Positions 40,693-50,306 of a stretch of 64,000 nucleotides of DNA are shown in pieces; within the stretch, counting starts at the first letter, position 1; every line of letters begins with the position of its first letter. This DNA comes from Polaribacter sp. L3A8 (GTDB lineage: Bacteria; Bacteroidota; Bacteroidia; Flavobacteriales; Flavobacteriaceae). The notes under the pieces were generated by a model. The model was not told the origin of the DNA. It was given only the letters and a program-made list of their open reading frames with translations, and did no database searches. The stretch spans positions 3,330,501 to 3,394,500 of the forward strand of contig NZ_CP047026.1 in assembly GCF_009796785.1 (NCBI RefSeq), in the 5' to 3' direction. Made by a program: the position numbers and the translations under genes.

Positions 40693-43600
40693 ATGATGAA
40701 AGCGAAATTTCCTGAATATAAAGGACTTGACTTACCAAAAGTAGCAGAAGAAATTCTTAACTATTGGCAAGAAAACAACATTTTTGAAAAAAGTGTAACA
40801 TCAAGAGAAAATGCAAAACCTTTTGTGTTTTTTGAAGGACCACCTTCTGCAAACGGACTTCCAGGAGTTCACCATGTTTTAGCAAGAGCAATTAAAGATA
40901 TTTTTCCAAGATATAAAACCATGAAAGGTTTCCAGGTAAAGCGTAAAGCTGGTTGGGATACACATGGTTTACCAATAGAATTGGGAGTAGAGAAAGAGTT
41001 AGGAATTACTAAAGAAGATATTGGGAAAACCATTTCTGTAGAAGATTATAACGCAGCTTGTAGAAAAGCCGTAATGAAATATACAGATGTTTGGCACGAT
41101 TTAACCAATAAAATGGGGTATTGGGTAGATATGGAAGATCCATATATTACGTATGAACCTAAATACATGGAATCTGTTTGGTGGCTTTTAAAAGAAATTT
41201 ACAACAAAAAGTTAATATATAAAGGATATACAATTCAGCCTTATTCGCCAAAGGCAGGTACCGGTTTAAGCTCTCACGAGTTAAATCAACCAGGAACATA
41301 CCAAGATGTAACAGATACAACGGTTGTTGCACAATTTAAAGCAGTAGCAAAAACACTTCCAGATTTTTTACAAAACGAAGGAACAGTTTATTTTATAGCT
41401 TGGACAACAACACCTTGGACTTTGCCAAGTAATACCGCATTAACGGTTGGGCCTAAAATTGAATATGTTTTAGTAGAAACGTTTAATCAATATACATTTG
41501 AACCTATAAAAGTAATTTTAGCTAAAAAATTAGTTGGAAAACAATTTGCAGGTAAAAACAATGTAGAAGTAGCAACTTCAGCAGAATTAAGTACTTACAA
41601 TGCTGGTGATAAAAAAATACCTTACCACGTTATTAAAGAGTTTGTTGGTAAAGATTTAGTAGATATTAAATACGAACCCGTTTTAGATTACTGTCGTCCA
41701 AACGATAATCCGCAAGATGCTTTTAGAGTAATTGCAGGAGATTTTGTTACTACAGAAGACGGAACAGGAATTGTACATACCGCACCAACTTTTGGGGCAG
41801 ATGATGCATTGGTTGCAAAACAAGCAGTGCCACCAATACCACCAATGTTGGTAAAAGATGAAAATGATAATTTAGTTCCTTTAGTAAATTTACAAGGAAA
41901 ATTTAGACCAGAAATGGGCGAATTTGCAGGTAAATATGTAAAGAACGAATATTATAATGATGGAGAAGCACCAGAAAGATCTATTGATGTTGAGTTAGCA
42001 ATTAAATTAAAAACAGAAAATAAAGCTTTTAAAGTAGAAAAATACAAACACAGTTATCCAAACTGTTGGCGTACAGATAAACCAATCTTATATTATCCAT
42101 TAGATTCTTGGTTTATTAAAGTAACCGATGTTAAAGATAGAATGCACTCTTTAAACAAAACTATTAACTGGAAACCTGAATCTACAGGGACAGGACGTTT
42201 TGGAAACTGGTTAGCAAATGCAAACGATTGGAATTTATCTCGTTCTCGTTATTGGGGAATTCCATTACCAATCTGGAGAACAGAAGATGGTAAAGAAGAA
42301 ATTTGTATTGGTTCTGTAAAAGAACTTAAATCAGAAATGCAACGTGCCGTTGAGGCAGGTGTTTTAAAATCTGACATTTTTGAAGATTTTGAAGTTGATA
42401 ACAACTCAGAAGAAAACTATGCGAAAATAGATTTGCATAAAAATATTGTGGATGAAATTGTATTAGTTTCAGCAAGCGGACAACCAATGAAACGTGAAAG
42501 CGATTTAATTGATGTATGGTTCGATTCTGGTTCTATGCCGTATGCACAATGGCATTACCCGTTTGAAAATAAACAAAAAATTGACGGAAACGAATCTTTT
42601 CCTGCAGATTTTATTGCAGAAGGAGTAGACCAAACACGTGGTTGGTTTTATACTTTACATGCAATTGCAACAATGGTTTTCGATTCTGTAGCGTATAAAA
42701 ATGTAGTTTCTAACGGTTTAGTTTTAGATAAAAACGGACATAAAATGTCTAAACGTCTAGGGAACGCAACAGATCCTTTTACAACATTATCTACGTATGG
42801 TGCAGATGCAACACGTTGGTACATGATTGCAAATGCAAACCCTTGGGACAATTTAAAATTTGATTTAGAAGGAATAGAAGAGGTAAAACGTAAGTTTTTT
42901 GGAACTTTATATAACACCTATTCTTTCTTTACTTTATATACAAATCTTGATGGCTTTTCTTATGAAGAAGCAGATATTTCTTTAGAAAAAAGACCAGAAA
43001 TAGACCGTTGGGTTTTATCAGAATTACATACTTTAATTGCTAAAGTAGATAAATTCTATGAAGAATATGAACCTACAAGAGCTGCAAGAGCAATATCAGA
43101 CTTTACACAAGATTATTTAAGTAACTGGTACGTGCGTTTAAGTAGAAGACGTTTTTGGAAAGGAGATTATCAAACAGATAAAATTTCTGCATATCAAACT
43201 TTATACACGTGTATGAATACGATTGCAAAATTAGCTTCTCCAATTGCGCCATTCTTTATGGACAGGTTGTATCAAGATTTAAACTCTGTAACGGGTAAAG
43301 AAACATCAGAAAGTATTCATTTATCTGATTTTCCTGTATACGATGCAAGTTTTGTTGATAAAAGCTTAGAGCGTAAAATGGAAAATGCACAAATTATATC
43401 ATCTTTAGTTTTATCACTTAGAGCAAAAGAAAAGATAAAAGTGCGTCAACCATTACAAAAAATTATGATTCCTGTTGATAGTGAGCAGCAAAAAGAAGAA
43501 ATTTTAGCTGTTGCAAACTTAATTCAGAATGAAGTAAACATTAAAGAAATTCAGATTTTAGATGATGCTTCAGATATTTTAATCAAACAAATTAAGCCGA

Positions 43601-44103
43601 ATTTTAAAACATTAGGTCCAAAGTTTGGAAAAGACATGCGCTTTATAGCGGCTGAGGTTCAAAAGTTCAATCAAGAAGATATTAACAAAATAGAAAAAGA
43701 TAAAAACATTCTTCTTGACATTAATGGAAAAAATATTACTTTGGAGCTCTCGGATGTAGAAATATCATCTAAGGATATAGAAGGTTGGTTGGTTGCAAAT
43801 GAAGGAGCGTTAACAGTTGCTTTAGATGTTACAATAACAGAAGAATTACGTAAAGAAGGAGTTGCTAGAGAATTGGTAAACAGAATTCAGAATGCACGTA
43901 AAGACACTGGTTTAGAAGTAACAGATAGAATAAAGTTGACGGTTTTAAATTTTGAGAACTTACAGAAATCTATCATAGATAATAAAGAGTACATTATGAG
44001 TGAAACATTAACTAAAGAATTGGTTTTTGTAGATGAGTTAAACGGTGGTACAGAAATTGAATTTGATACCATAAAAAGTAAAATATTAATCGAAAAAATA
44101 TAA
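40693..44103 (+). CDS. ileS: Isoleucine--tRNA ligase
   Basis: About 1136 residues, a class I synthetase charging tRNA-Ile. The HIGH-type motif is LPGVHHVLARA, the KMSKS motif is GHKMSKRLGNATDP, and the editing domain contains the TTPWTLPSNTAL block. The large size and C-terminal layout fit the eukaryote-like IleRS type (IleS2), which in known cases is less sensitive to mupirocin. The frame is open upstream to a GTG at 40594, but the conserved start MMKAKFPEYKGLDLPKVAEE begins at 40693. It is followed by the dksA-like gene after 5 bases. Confidence 0.96.
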   Translation: MMKAKFPEYKGLDLPKVAEEILNYWQENNIFEKSVTSRENAKPFVFFEGPPSANGLPGVHHVLARAIKDIFPRYKTMKGFQVKRKAGWDTHGLPIELGVEKELGITKEDIGKTISVEDYNAACRKAVMKYTDVWHDLTNKMGYWVDMEDPYITYEPKYMESVWWLLKEIYNKKLIYKGYTIQPYSPKAGTGLSSHELNQPGTYQDVTDTTVVAQFKAVAKTLPDFLQNEGTVYFIAWTTTPWTLPSNTALTVGPKIEYVLVETFNQYTFEPIKVILAKKLVGKQFAGKNNVEVATSAELSTYNAGDKKIPYHVIKEFVGKDLVDIKYEPVLDYCRPNDNPQDAFRVIAGDFVTTEDGTGIVHTAPTFGADDALVAKQAVPPIPPMLVKDENDNLVPLVNLQGKFRPEMGEFAGKYVKNEYYNDGEAPERSIDVELAIKLKTENKAFKVEKYKHSYPNCWRTDKPILYYPLDSWFIKVTDVKDRMHSLNKTINWKPESTGTGRFGNWLANANDWNLSRSRYWGIPLPIWRTEDGKEEICIGSVKELKSEMQRAVEAGVLKSDIFEDFEVDNNSEENYAKIDLHKNIVDEIVLVSASGQPMKRESDLIDVWFDSGSMPYAQWHYPFENKQKIDGNESFPADFIAEGVDQTRGWFYTLHAIATMVFDSVAYKNVVSNGLVLDKNGHKMSKRLGNATDPFTTLSTYGADATRWYMIANANPWDNLKFDLEGIEEVKRKFFGTLYNTYSFFTLYTNLDGFSYEEADISLEKRPEIDRWVLSELHTLIAKVDKFYEEYEPTRAARAISDFTQDYLSNWYVRLSRRRFWKGDYQTDKISAYQTLYTCMNTIAKLASPIAPFFMDRLYQDLNSVTGKETSESIHLSDFPVYDASFVDKSLERKMENAQIISSLVLSLRAKEKIKVRQPLQKIMIPVDSEQQKEEILAVANLIQNEVNIKEIQILDDASDILIKQIKPNFKTLGPKFGKDMRFIAAEVQKFNQEDINKIEKDKNILLDINGKNITLELSDVEISSKDIEGWLVANEGALTVALDVTITEELRKEGVARELVNRIQNARKDTGLEVTDRIKLTVLNFENLQKSIIDNKEYIMSETLTKELVFVDELNGGTEIEFDTIKSKILIEKI

Positions 44104-44108
44104 GATTT

Positions 44109-44486
44109 ATGTCAGACGTAAAACTAAAATACTCAGCGGAAGACTTACAAGAGTTTAAGGCAATCATAGAGAAAAAAATAGCAAGAGCACAAGAAGATTT
44201 AGAGTTGTTAAAAGCAGCATATAAAAATGATTCTAATAATGGTACAGATGATACTTCTCATTCATTTAAGTCATTTGATGAAGGTTCTGAGGTAATGAAT
44301 AAGGAAGCTAATGTTCAGTTGGCTATTAGACAAGAAAAATTTATTAGAGATCTAAAAAATGCTTTGTTACGTATAGAAAATAGAACGTATGGTGTTTGTA
44401 GAGTAACGGGTAAATTAATACAGAAAGAACGTTTAAAAATAGTACCTCATGCAACTTTAAGTATCGAGGCAAAACGTAAACAATAA
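44109..44486 (+). CDS. DksA/TraR family protein, degenerate zinc finger
   Basis: A 125-residue protein with a coiled-coil N-terminus (about 8-90) and a C-terminal DksA-like finger region (RTYGVCRVTGKLIQKERLKIVPHATLS). The usual four Cys are reduced to one. DksA-type proteins bind in the RNA polymerase secondary channel and tune transcription with ppGpp. Loss of the zinc Cys is seen in several flavobacterial members. It is between ileS and lspA, a conserved order in the group. Confidence 0.88.
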   Translation: MSDVKLKYSAEDLQEFKAIIEKKIARAQEDLELLKAAYKNDSNNGTDDTSHSFKSFDEGSEVMNKEANVQLAIRQEKFIRDLKNALLRIENRTYGVCRVTGKLIQKERLKIVPHATLSIEAKRKQ

Positions 44487-44512
44487 TCGTTTTATATAAA
44501 ATATAATTATCT

Positions 44513-44539
44513 AAAAGCTTCTTCTATAAGGAGCTTTTT
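44513..44539 (+). terminator. Terminator after the dksA-like gene
   Basis: AAAAGCT (44513-44519) and AGCTTTT, with an inner CTT/AAG pairing, form a stem followed by TTTTATT. Confidence 0.75.
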
Positions 44540-44546
44540 TTATTCT

Positions 44547-45191
44547 ATGAAAATACGTTTCGTTATTTTATGTTGTTTTATTTCTACTGTGATTTTATCG
44601 CAGAAAAAAGTTTTGAAAAAATTTGAAACCCAGTCTAAAGAAATAGAAATTTTTACATTTGGGTTAGATGATGTTGTAATAGAAAATTCTACATCTAATT
44701 TTGTAGAAGTTTATTTAATAGCAGAAAATATAGAAGAGCAACATATTCAATATAAAGAAGAATATAATTTGGTGAAAATTCAATTCGAAATACCAGAAAA
44801 TATCCCGGAAGAAAAAGTTTTTAGAAAGTTTATTACAGAAAGATTGCATAGAGCAAGTGCTGTTATAAAGATTCCGAAAAATAAAGAAATTACCATTTTT
44901 GGTGATGAAATAAATATTGAATCTAAGAGCTACAAAGGCGATTTAAATATTTATATTGAAAAAGGTATTTTAAAATTGCATACTATTTACGCAAGTTTAA
45001 AGGTTAAAATGTATGCAGGTAACCTTTATGCAGCTGTTAATAAAGCCAATATAGATGTAGTTTCTAAAACAGGTAAGATAAAAATTAACGATAATTTAGT
45101 TGAAAAATCGTACAAAAAAAAGGAAGAAAAATCAGGTGAAAAAATTAGCATAAATTCTATAAAAGCTAATATTTTCTTAACAACCCAATAA
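44547..45191 (+). CDS. Exported beta-repeat protein of unknown function
   Basis: A 214-residue protein with a signal peptide (MKIRFVILCCFISTVILSQ). The mature part has repeated short beta strands (KEITIFGDEINIESKSYKGDLNIYIEKGILKLHTIYASLKVKMYAGNL is part of the run, about 112-160) reminiscent of DUF4097-type adhesin-like beta-helices. No firm family call. It lies between the dksA-like gene and lspA. Confidence 0.75.
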   Translation: MKIRFVILCCFISTVILSQKKVLKKFETQSKEIEIFTFGLDDVVIENSTSNFVEVYLIAENIEEQHIQYKEEYNLVKIQFEIPENIPEEKVFRKFITERLHRASAVIKIPKNKEITIFGDEINIESKSYKGDLNIYIEKGILKLHTIYASLKVKMYAGNLYAAVNKANIDVVSKTGKIKINDNLVEKSYKKKEEKSGEKISINSIKANIFLTTQ

Positions 45192-45206
45192 ACACAATAA
45201 TATTGT

Positions 45207-45214
45207 TATTTTTG
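45207..45214 (+). promoter_or_regulatory. Possible -7 box of lspA
   Basis: TATTTTTG, matching TAnnTTTG, 20 bases upstream of the ATG. No TTG at the right distance was seen. Confidence 0.45.
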
Positions 45215-45234
45215 TGAGCACAAAATAAAGAAAA

Positions 45235-45849
45235 ATGTCAAAAAAGAATCTTGCTATTCTAACTATAAGTATCGCAATTATTTTAGATCAGATTATAAAA
45301 ATATATGTAAAAACGCACTTTGTTTTAGGAGAAGAAGTTGTTGTTTTTAATTGGTTTAAAATTCATTTTGTAGAAAACAACGGAATGGCAATGGGGTTTG
45401 AGTTTGGTGGTAAAGCAGGGAAACTTTTTTTAACACTTTTTAGATTGGTTGCCGTAACAGGAATTATTTATTGGTTGGTACAAAATATCAAGAAAAAAGT
45501 ACACAACGCTGTTATTATTGCTATCGGATTAATTTTTTCTGGGGCAGTTGGTAATATTATAGATTCTGTTTTTTACGGAGTTATTTTTGATGGGTCTAGC
45601 CATAAAGTAGCGACACTTTTTGCAGACAAACCTTATGGAGAATTATTTCATGGTAGAGTAGTAGATATGTTTTATTTTCCCTTATGGGAAGGCGTTTTAC
45701 CAGGTTGGATCCCTGTAATAGGAGGAGAGTTCTTTACTTTCTTTCAGTATATCTTTAACCCAGCAGATGCTTTTATAAGTGTTGGTGTTGCTTTGTTGTT
45801 TCTTTTTAGCAAGCAAGCTTTTCCTAAAGAAGAGATTGTAAAAGAATAA
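45235..45849 (+). CDS. lspA: Signal peptidase II (lipoprotein)
   Basis: A 204-residue membrane aspartyl protease that cleaves prolipoprotein signal peptides. The catalytic Asp pair is Asp144 (GRVVDMFYFP) and Asp178 (FNPADAFI). FVENNGMAMGF and SGAVGNIIDSVFYG are conserved blocks. It is longer than the E. coli enzyme (164) because of an extra loop between TM3 and the first Asp (about 115-140) and a longer pre-TM4 segment, as in other Bacteroidota. The several lipoproteins in this window are its expected substrates. Confidence 0.95.
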   Translation: MSKKNLAILTISIAIILDQIIKIYVKTHFVLGEEVVVFNWFKIHFVENNGMAMGFEFGGKAGKLFLTLFRLVAVTGIIYWLVQNIKKKVHNAVIIAIGLIFSGAVGNIIDSVFYGVIFDGSSHKVATLFADKPYGELFHGRVVDMFYFPLWEGVLPGWIPVIGGEFFTFFQYIFNPADAFISVGVALLFLFSKQAFPKEEIVKE

Positions 45850-45891
45850 TCTTTTTTTCAATTTTACTACCTTTATAGAAAGTTTAAAAAG

Positions 45892-46497
45892 ATGCGCTTT
45901 CTAAAATACCTTATTGTTTTTTTTGTTGGATTTTTTATCGCCAAGTTTTGGTGCTATAAAAAGGAGGAACACCACAAACAAGAAGAAATACAAGTGGTTG
46001 TAAACTCTATTAAAAACTTAAGCAAGTTAGTTGTTTCTAAGGGAACTTTCTCTGAAGTTTATAATTATTCTGATTCTAAAAAATATTTTTACGATTATCT
46101 TTCTTTTGATAAAAAAGCAATTGTTACTGTTAATGCAGTTGTAGAGGTTGGTTACGATTTATCTAAAATAGAAATTCAAATAGATTCTGTGGGTAAGAAA
46201 ATCATCATCAATAAAATACCAACTCAAGAAGTTATTATTTCTCCTGATATTAAATATTTCGATTTACAACAAAGTCAGTTTAATGTTTTTTCTAAAGAAG
46301 AATTGAATAAAATTAATCAAAAAAGTATTGAGAAGATTAAACAAACAATTGAAGTAACGGATTTAAAAGAAAAATCAAAAACAAGATTGTTTGAAGAGTT
46401 ATCTAAACTATACCTACTTTCTGCAATTTACAATTGGCAAGTGGTAGATAATACGAGTTCTGGTTTTTTTAATGATTTTATAAAGGTTAAAGATTAA
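45892..46497 (+). CDS. DUF4230 membrane-anchored protein
   Basis: A 201-residue protein with one N-terminal anchor (FLKYLIVFFVGFFIAKFW) and an extracytoplasmic domain of the DUF4230 type (VVVNSIKNLSKLVVSKGTFSEV ... KAIVTVNAVVEVGYDLSKIEI). The family function is unknown. It follows lspA by 42 bases and ends at a strong terminator. Confidence 0.85.
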   Translation: MRFLKYLIVFFVGFFIAKFWCYKKEEHHKQEEIQVVVNSIKNLSKLVVSKGTFSEVYNYSDSKKYFYDYLSFDKKAIVTVNAVVEVGYDLSKIEIQIDSVGKKIIINKIPTQEVIISPDIKYFDLQQSQFNVFSKEELNKINQKSIEKIKQTIEVTDLKEKSKTRLFEELSKLYLLSAIYNWQVVDNTSSGFFNDFIKVKD

Positions 46498-46537
46498 AAA
46501 AAAAAGGCTATCAAAAATTAATTTGATAGCCTTTTTT
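46498..46537. terminator. Bidirectional terminator
   Basis: AAAAAGGCTATCAAA and TTTGATAGCCTTTTTT pair around AATTAA. It lies between convergent genes and marks the left edge of the 46.5-56.3 kb locus. Confidence 0.92.
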
Positions 46538-46556
46538 AATTTTTTCAGAGTTTTTA

Positions 46557-46724
46557 TTAAAACCCTGATCCAGGAATCTCAGGAGAAGCTGCTTGCGCTT
46601 TCTGTGGGTTTAGTATTAAATAGGTTCCTAATGCAGTTAAGGCTGCATATTTACCATAATTTCCTATTTTTTTAATAGCTTGTTTACGAGTAATTTCTTC
46701 TGTATTTTTTATGTTTTTTTTCAT
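46557..46724 (-). CDS. 55-residue peptide gene
   Basis: A short open frame below usual gene-calling size: ATG at 46724, TAA at 46557, 55 residues. It starts MKKNIKNTEEITRKQAIKKI, continues with a hydrophobic stretch (YAALTALGTYLILNP, about 26-40) and ends QKAQAASPEIPGSGF. The stretch after RKQAIKKIG resembles a signal or anchor segment with an AQAAS cleavage-like site. It begins 27 bases after the stop of the large T9SS protein on the same strand. From memory similar peptides accompany such proteins in flavobacteria. Function unknown. Confidence 0.75.
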   Translation of the reverse strand: MKKNIKNTEEITRKQAIKKIGNYGKYAALTALGTYLILNPQKAQAASPEIPGSGF

Positions 46725-46750
46725 AATGTTTAGTTTTAAAATGATTGCTA

Positions 46751-49700
46751 TTATTCTAAAATTATTTTTTTGTTTAACTTACCTTTTTCTGTTTCAAGTT
46801 TTACAAGGTAAACACCTTTAGCTAATAGCGGTAAGGCAATATCTTTAGTTCCGTTAGAAGTAAAAGCAGTTTTTACTACTTGTTTACCAAGCATACTGTA
46901 CAACTTAATATTAGCATTACCTTGTGGTAAACCAGCGATTCTTAAAGTAGTATTATCTAATTTATAGATGCTTGTATTTTCTAAAGTTGCCGTTCCATCT
47001 ATACTTAAAGTGCTATTGGTTGTATGAATGTAAAAACGACCAATTCCGTCTAAATTTTTAGATAAAGTAACTTTATAAGTGCTGTTTGCTTCATTTAAAG
47101 GAGTAAAGGTATTTGTAAGTCTGTCTTCTAAAAATATTTTTAAATCATCATTAAAGTTAGATGCGTTTAAAGAAAAAGTAATCTCTTTACCCGCTGCAGC
47201 TTTAATTCCTACAGGAATCTCCATACTATCATAATTAGCATCTGGTAATGTTTGTATTGCTAGTTTTTTTCCTTGATTATTAGAAACTAATTGAGTAAAT
47301 ACTTCAAAACTAGAAGCAACACCATTAAACATTTTAGAGTCGTATCCATTGTCAAAATCTGTAGTTTTACCTGCTAGGTAGAAAACTTTAGTGGATTTTT
47401 TTGTATCGTTATTTTCAATAAACAATTCAAAAGATGTTTTAGGAGTTTGTCTCATAAAAGTATCTGTACCATGATGACTTCTATTAGCAGTAGAAAATGC
47501 TATTGTTCCGTTTGTAGAAGCTTCTACAAAGAAACCTTGTCCTGGTGCAATTTCAATTGGGTCTATAGCATTGTATGATTTATATTCAGTACCATTCCAT
47601 AACCAAATTGTTTTTTCTGTAAGGAGACTTGTATTTGTAGTTGCAAAGGTTTCTGAGTTAACAAAAGATGTAAAAGGATTACCAATTAAATTAAATTTAT
47701 TTCTAGAACCTGTTGCTGATACAGGGAAAAATATGTTACTAGTATTTAAGTTACCGGTAGAAGATAATTCTCCAGGAGCATCTAATTTTACAGATACACC
47801 TAATCCAGGAACATAAGCACCTGTACTAGCTATATTTGCGTACAACCATGGAGTAATACCATTATTAAGATAATTACCAATTCCTATATTACTACCTGTA
47901 CCGGTTGCAAACGTATTATTTGCAATAATATTTTCTAATGTTTCATTTGCAATAGGTGTAGATGCTAAATACCAATTTGTTGTTGGTATATTTCTTTTAA
48001 AAGTTACTGGACCGGTTACAGTACTTTGTGGTTTAAACGTTGCACCAGAGTTAATTGTTAAACTGTTAAATGTAACTGCGCTGCTTGCTGTTGGGTAGGT
48101 GGCTAAACCACTAGGAATAATTATGTCTGCATTTGCTGGAGGCACAGCATTTCTATCCCAGTTTACTGTAATAGTCCAATCATTATTAAATGCCCCTGTC
48201 CAAGTATACACACTTGATTGTATGGTAATTGAAGCAGATGCACTATTAGCACATGGTCCTGTAGTTTGGTAGGTAACACTATATGTACCTAACGTTGAAG
48301 CAGAAAGGTCAATTTCTCCTGTACTAGCATTTATACTTAAGCCTGCAGTAGAAGAAAAGTTTCCACCAGAAACACCAGTAATAGTTGGTGTTGGGTCTGT
48401 GTCATTATTGATATAATTAGTAGCAGAATAACTAAAGCTAGCGTCATCTATGGCATTTATGGTAATACTTACATTAGAACTATTCGGACACGTCCCTGTA
48501 GTTGTATAGGTTACAATATAGCTTCCTAGAGTAGAAGCAGAAAGGTCAATTTCTCCTGTACTAGTATTTATACTTAACCCTGTGGTAGAAGAAAAAGTTC
48601 CACCTCCTAGACCAGTAATCGTTGGTGTTGGGTCTGCATCATTTGCACAATATGCAGCAGCAGTATAATTAAAACTTGCATCGTCTGCAGCATTTATAGT
48701 TAGTATAACATTTGAGCTATTAGCGCATGTTCCTGATGTTGTATAGGTTACAATATAGCTTCCTGGAGTAGAAGCGGAAAGATCAACCTCACCAGAACTA
48801 GTATTAATTGATAAACCTGCACTACTTGAAAAAGTTCCACCTACTACACCAGTAATTGTTGGAGTTGGGTCTGCACCAGTTGCGCAATACGAAGCGGCAG
48901 AATAATTAAAACTTGGATTGTCTAAAGCATTAATTGTAACAGAAACATTAGAACTATTAGGACATGCACCAGCAGTAGTATAGATTACTGAATAAGTTCC
49001 TGGAGTAGAGGCTGAAACATCTATTTGTCCTGTACTAGTATTTATACTTAATCCTGCGGTAGAAGAAAAACCTCCACCAGCTAGACCTGTAATTGTTGGG
49101 CTAGGGTCGCTATCGCTAGTACAAAAGGTTGTTGAACCATAATTAAAAGAAGCATCGTCTGCTGCTGTAGTGGTAATTGTAACGGTACCGCAAGGGCCTG
49201 TTGTTGTACAGCCTCCTTCTCCTCTAACAAAATAAGTTGTACTTGGCGAAGTTGGTATAACATTTATAGAGTTACCAGTAGTTGTACCTACAAGAGTTCC
49301 TCCACAAGAGCCGGTATAAACATGCCATTGTGTAGCATCATTTAAATTGCCAGCTATGTTTAAGGTAGCAGTACTTCCTTCACAGACGGTTGCTGGAGAA
49401 AAGGTTACTGAAGCAACATCTGGTTCCGTACAAGGTACAGCGCATGTTACGCTTGGGGATGGGTAGTTAATAGGGCTTATACCTATTGGAGAAGTACTTC
49501 CTGCAGTCCAGTTAGAAGCATTGTTAATAGCTGCTAATAATGCCGAAGACGTACCTGTTAGAGTACCTGTATAACGATTGTTATCTAATTCTGGAGTACC
49601 TGGGTATAGTGAAATACAGTTTACCCCATTTGTAAGACCTAAAGGGAGCATTGAGTGAGATCCAGAATTTATATAACTCGAATTATTAGTTCCCCATTTT

Positions 49701-50179
49701 GTTAATGCGTCAAAAGAAGCAGGGATATAATCTCCATGAACACCAGCAAGAAAAACAGGTGAAGCAGGTTTTGCTCCAGATCCTCCTCTGTAAGCTAATA
49801 TTTGATCACCTCCACTTGATAGGCTAAAAGAGCCTAATGAATGTGCTATTGTTCCTGTTCCTGCTGTAATACTAAAAGTATTGGGTGCTATTTCTCTTAT
49901 TTCTACAATTGTTCCACAAGATAATCCTGTAGCTGGAGCAGTATATTTAATATGGCCTTCATCATTAACGTACCATGTATTGGTACTCGAGTTCCAACCA
50001 TTTTCTCCGAAATAAATTTCTGTGTTAGCTGGTATATCAGTTAATGAAATCCAAGTAAATCCATCATCTGCGTCTGTATGAAAACCAATAAAAGCAATGT
50101 CTCCTGCCTTAAGTTGTGCAAAAGATTTAGGAATGTAAAGCATTCCTATAAGTGTTAAAAAAAGTAGTAGTTTTTTCAT
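46751..50179 (-). CDS. T9SS-exported repeat protein, 1142 residues
   Basis: A large surface or secreted protein. Order: signal peptide (1-21); an N-terminal domain (22-about 240) with GDIAFIGFHTDADDGFTWIS and IYFGENGW; an Ig-like segment with four Cys (about 246-340); four tandem 79-residue repeats (341-655); a beta-rich region (656-1065); and a C-terminal type IX sorting domain (about 1067-1142, IKLYSMLGKQVVKTAF ... LAKGVYLVKLETEKGKLNKKIILE). Each repeat has a Cys pair except the fourth, which lost its first Cys. It is probably an adhesin or a structural surface protein; no enzyme motif was seen. Confidence 0.9.
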   Translation of the reverse strand: MKKLLLFLTLIGMLYIPKSFAQLKAGDIAFIGFHTDADDGFTWISLTDIPANTEIYFGENGWNSSTNTWYVNDEGHIKYTAPATGLSCGTIVEIREIAPNTFSITAGTGTIAHSLGSFSLSSGGDQILAYRGGSGAKPASPVFLAGVHGDYIPASFDALTKWGTNNSSYINSGSHSMLPLGLTNGVNCISLYPGTPELDNNRYTGTLTGTSSALLAAINNASNWTAGSTSPIGISPINYPSPSVTCAVPCTEPDVASVTFSPATVCEGSTATLNIAGNLNDATQWHVYTGSCGGTLVGTTTGNSINVIPTSPSTTYFVRGEGGCTTTGPCGTVTITTTAADDASFNYGSTTFCTSDSDPSPTITGLAGGGFSSTAGLSINTSTGQIDVSASTPGTYSVIYTTAGACPNSSNVSVTINALDNPSFNYSAASYCATGADPTPTITGVVGGTFSSSAGLSINTSSGEVDLSASTPGSYIVTYTTSGTCANSSNVILTINAADDASFNYTAAAYCANDADPTPTITGLGGGTFSSTTGLSINTSTGEIDLSASTLGSYIVTYTTTGTCPNSSNVSITINAIDDASFSYSATNYINNDTDPTPTITGVSGGNFSSTAGLSINASTGEIDLSASTLGTYSVTYQTTGPCANSASASITIQSSVYTWTGAFNNDWTITVNWDRNAVPPANADIIIPSGLATYPTASSAVTFNSLTINSGATFKPQSTVTGPVTFKRNIPTTNWYLASTPIANETLENIIANNTFATGTGSNIGIGNYLNNGITPWLYANIASTGAYVPGLGVSVKLDAPGELSSTGNLNTSNIFFPVSATGSRNKFNLIGNPFTSFVNSETFATTNTSLLTEKTIWLWNGTEYKSYNAIDPIEIAPGQGFFVEASTNGTIAFSTANRSHHGTDTFMRQTPKTSFELFIENNDTKKSTKVFYLAGKTTDFDNGYDSKMFNGVASSFEVFTQLVSNNQGKKLAIQTLPDANYDSMEIPVGIKAAAGKEITFSLNASNFNDDLKIFLEDRLTNTFTPLNEANSTYKVTLSKNLDGIGRFYIHTTNSTLSIDGTATLENTSIYKLDNTTLRIAGLPQGNANIKLYSMLGKQVVKTAFTSNGTKDIALPLLAKGVYLVKLETEKGKLNKKIILE
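48215..49159 (-). repeat. Four 79-codon tandem repeats in the T9SS protein
   Basis: Units begin with DDASFNY or DNPSFNY at residues 341, 420, 499 and 578 and contain DPTPTITG ... GLSINTSTGEIDLSAST. The 237-base period gives strong nucleotide similarity between units, so copy number may vary by recombination. Confidence 0.9.
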
Positions 50180-50230
50180 AATTATTTGGTTAAAAGTTTA
50201 TTAAGCTATAGTTTGTGTTTTATATAAAAA

Positions 50231-50283
50231 CAAAAATAGGAAATTGACTTGACTCAAAAACAGGGGTAAATACCTATTTATTA
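50231..50283 (-). promoter_or_regulatory. Promoter region with CCCCT motif, T9SS gene
   Basis: On the minus strand GGTATTTACCCCTGTTTTT lies 25 bases upstream of TATTTTTG (50238-50231), 52 bases before the ATG. The motif recurs upstream of the kinase and of tail-collar gene 1, with a weaker form upstream of the gene starting at 56299. Confidence 0.6.
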
Positions 50284-50306
50284 ATCAAATTATTGTTTTA
50301 CAGGTT

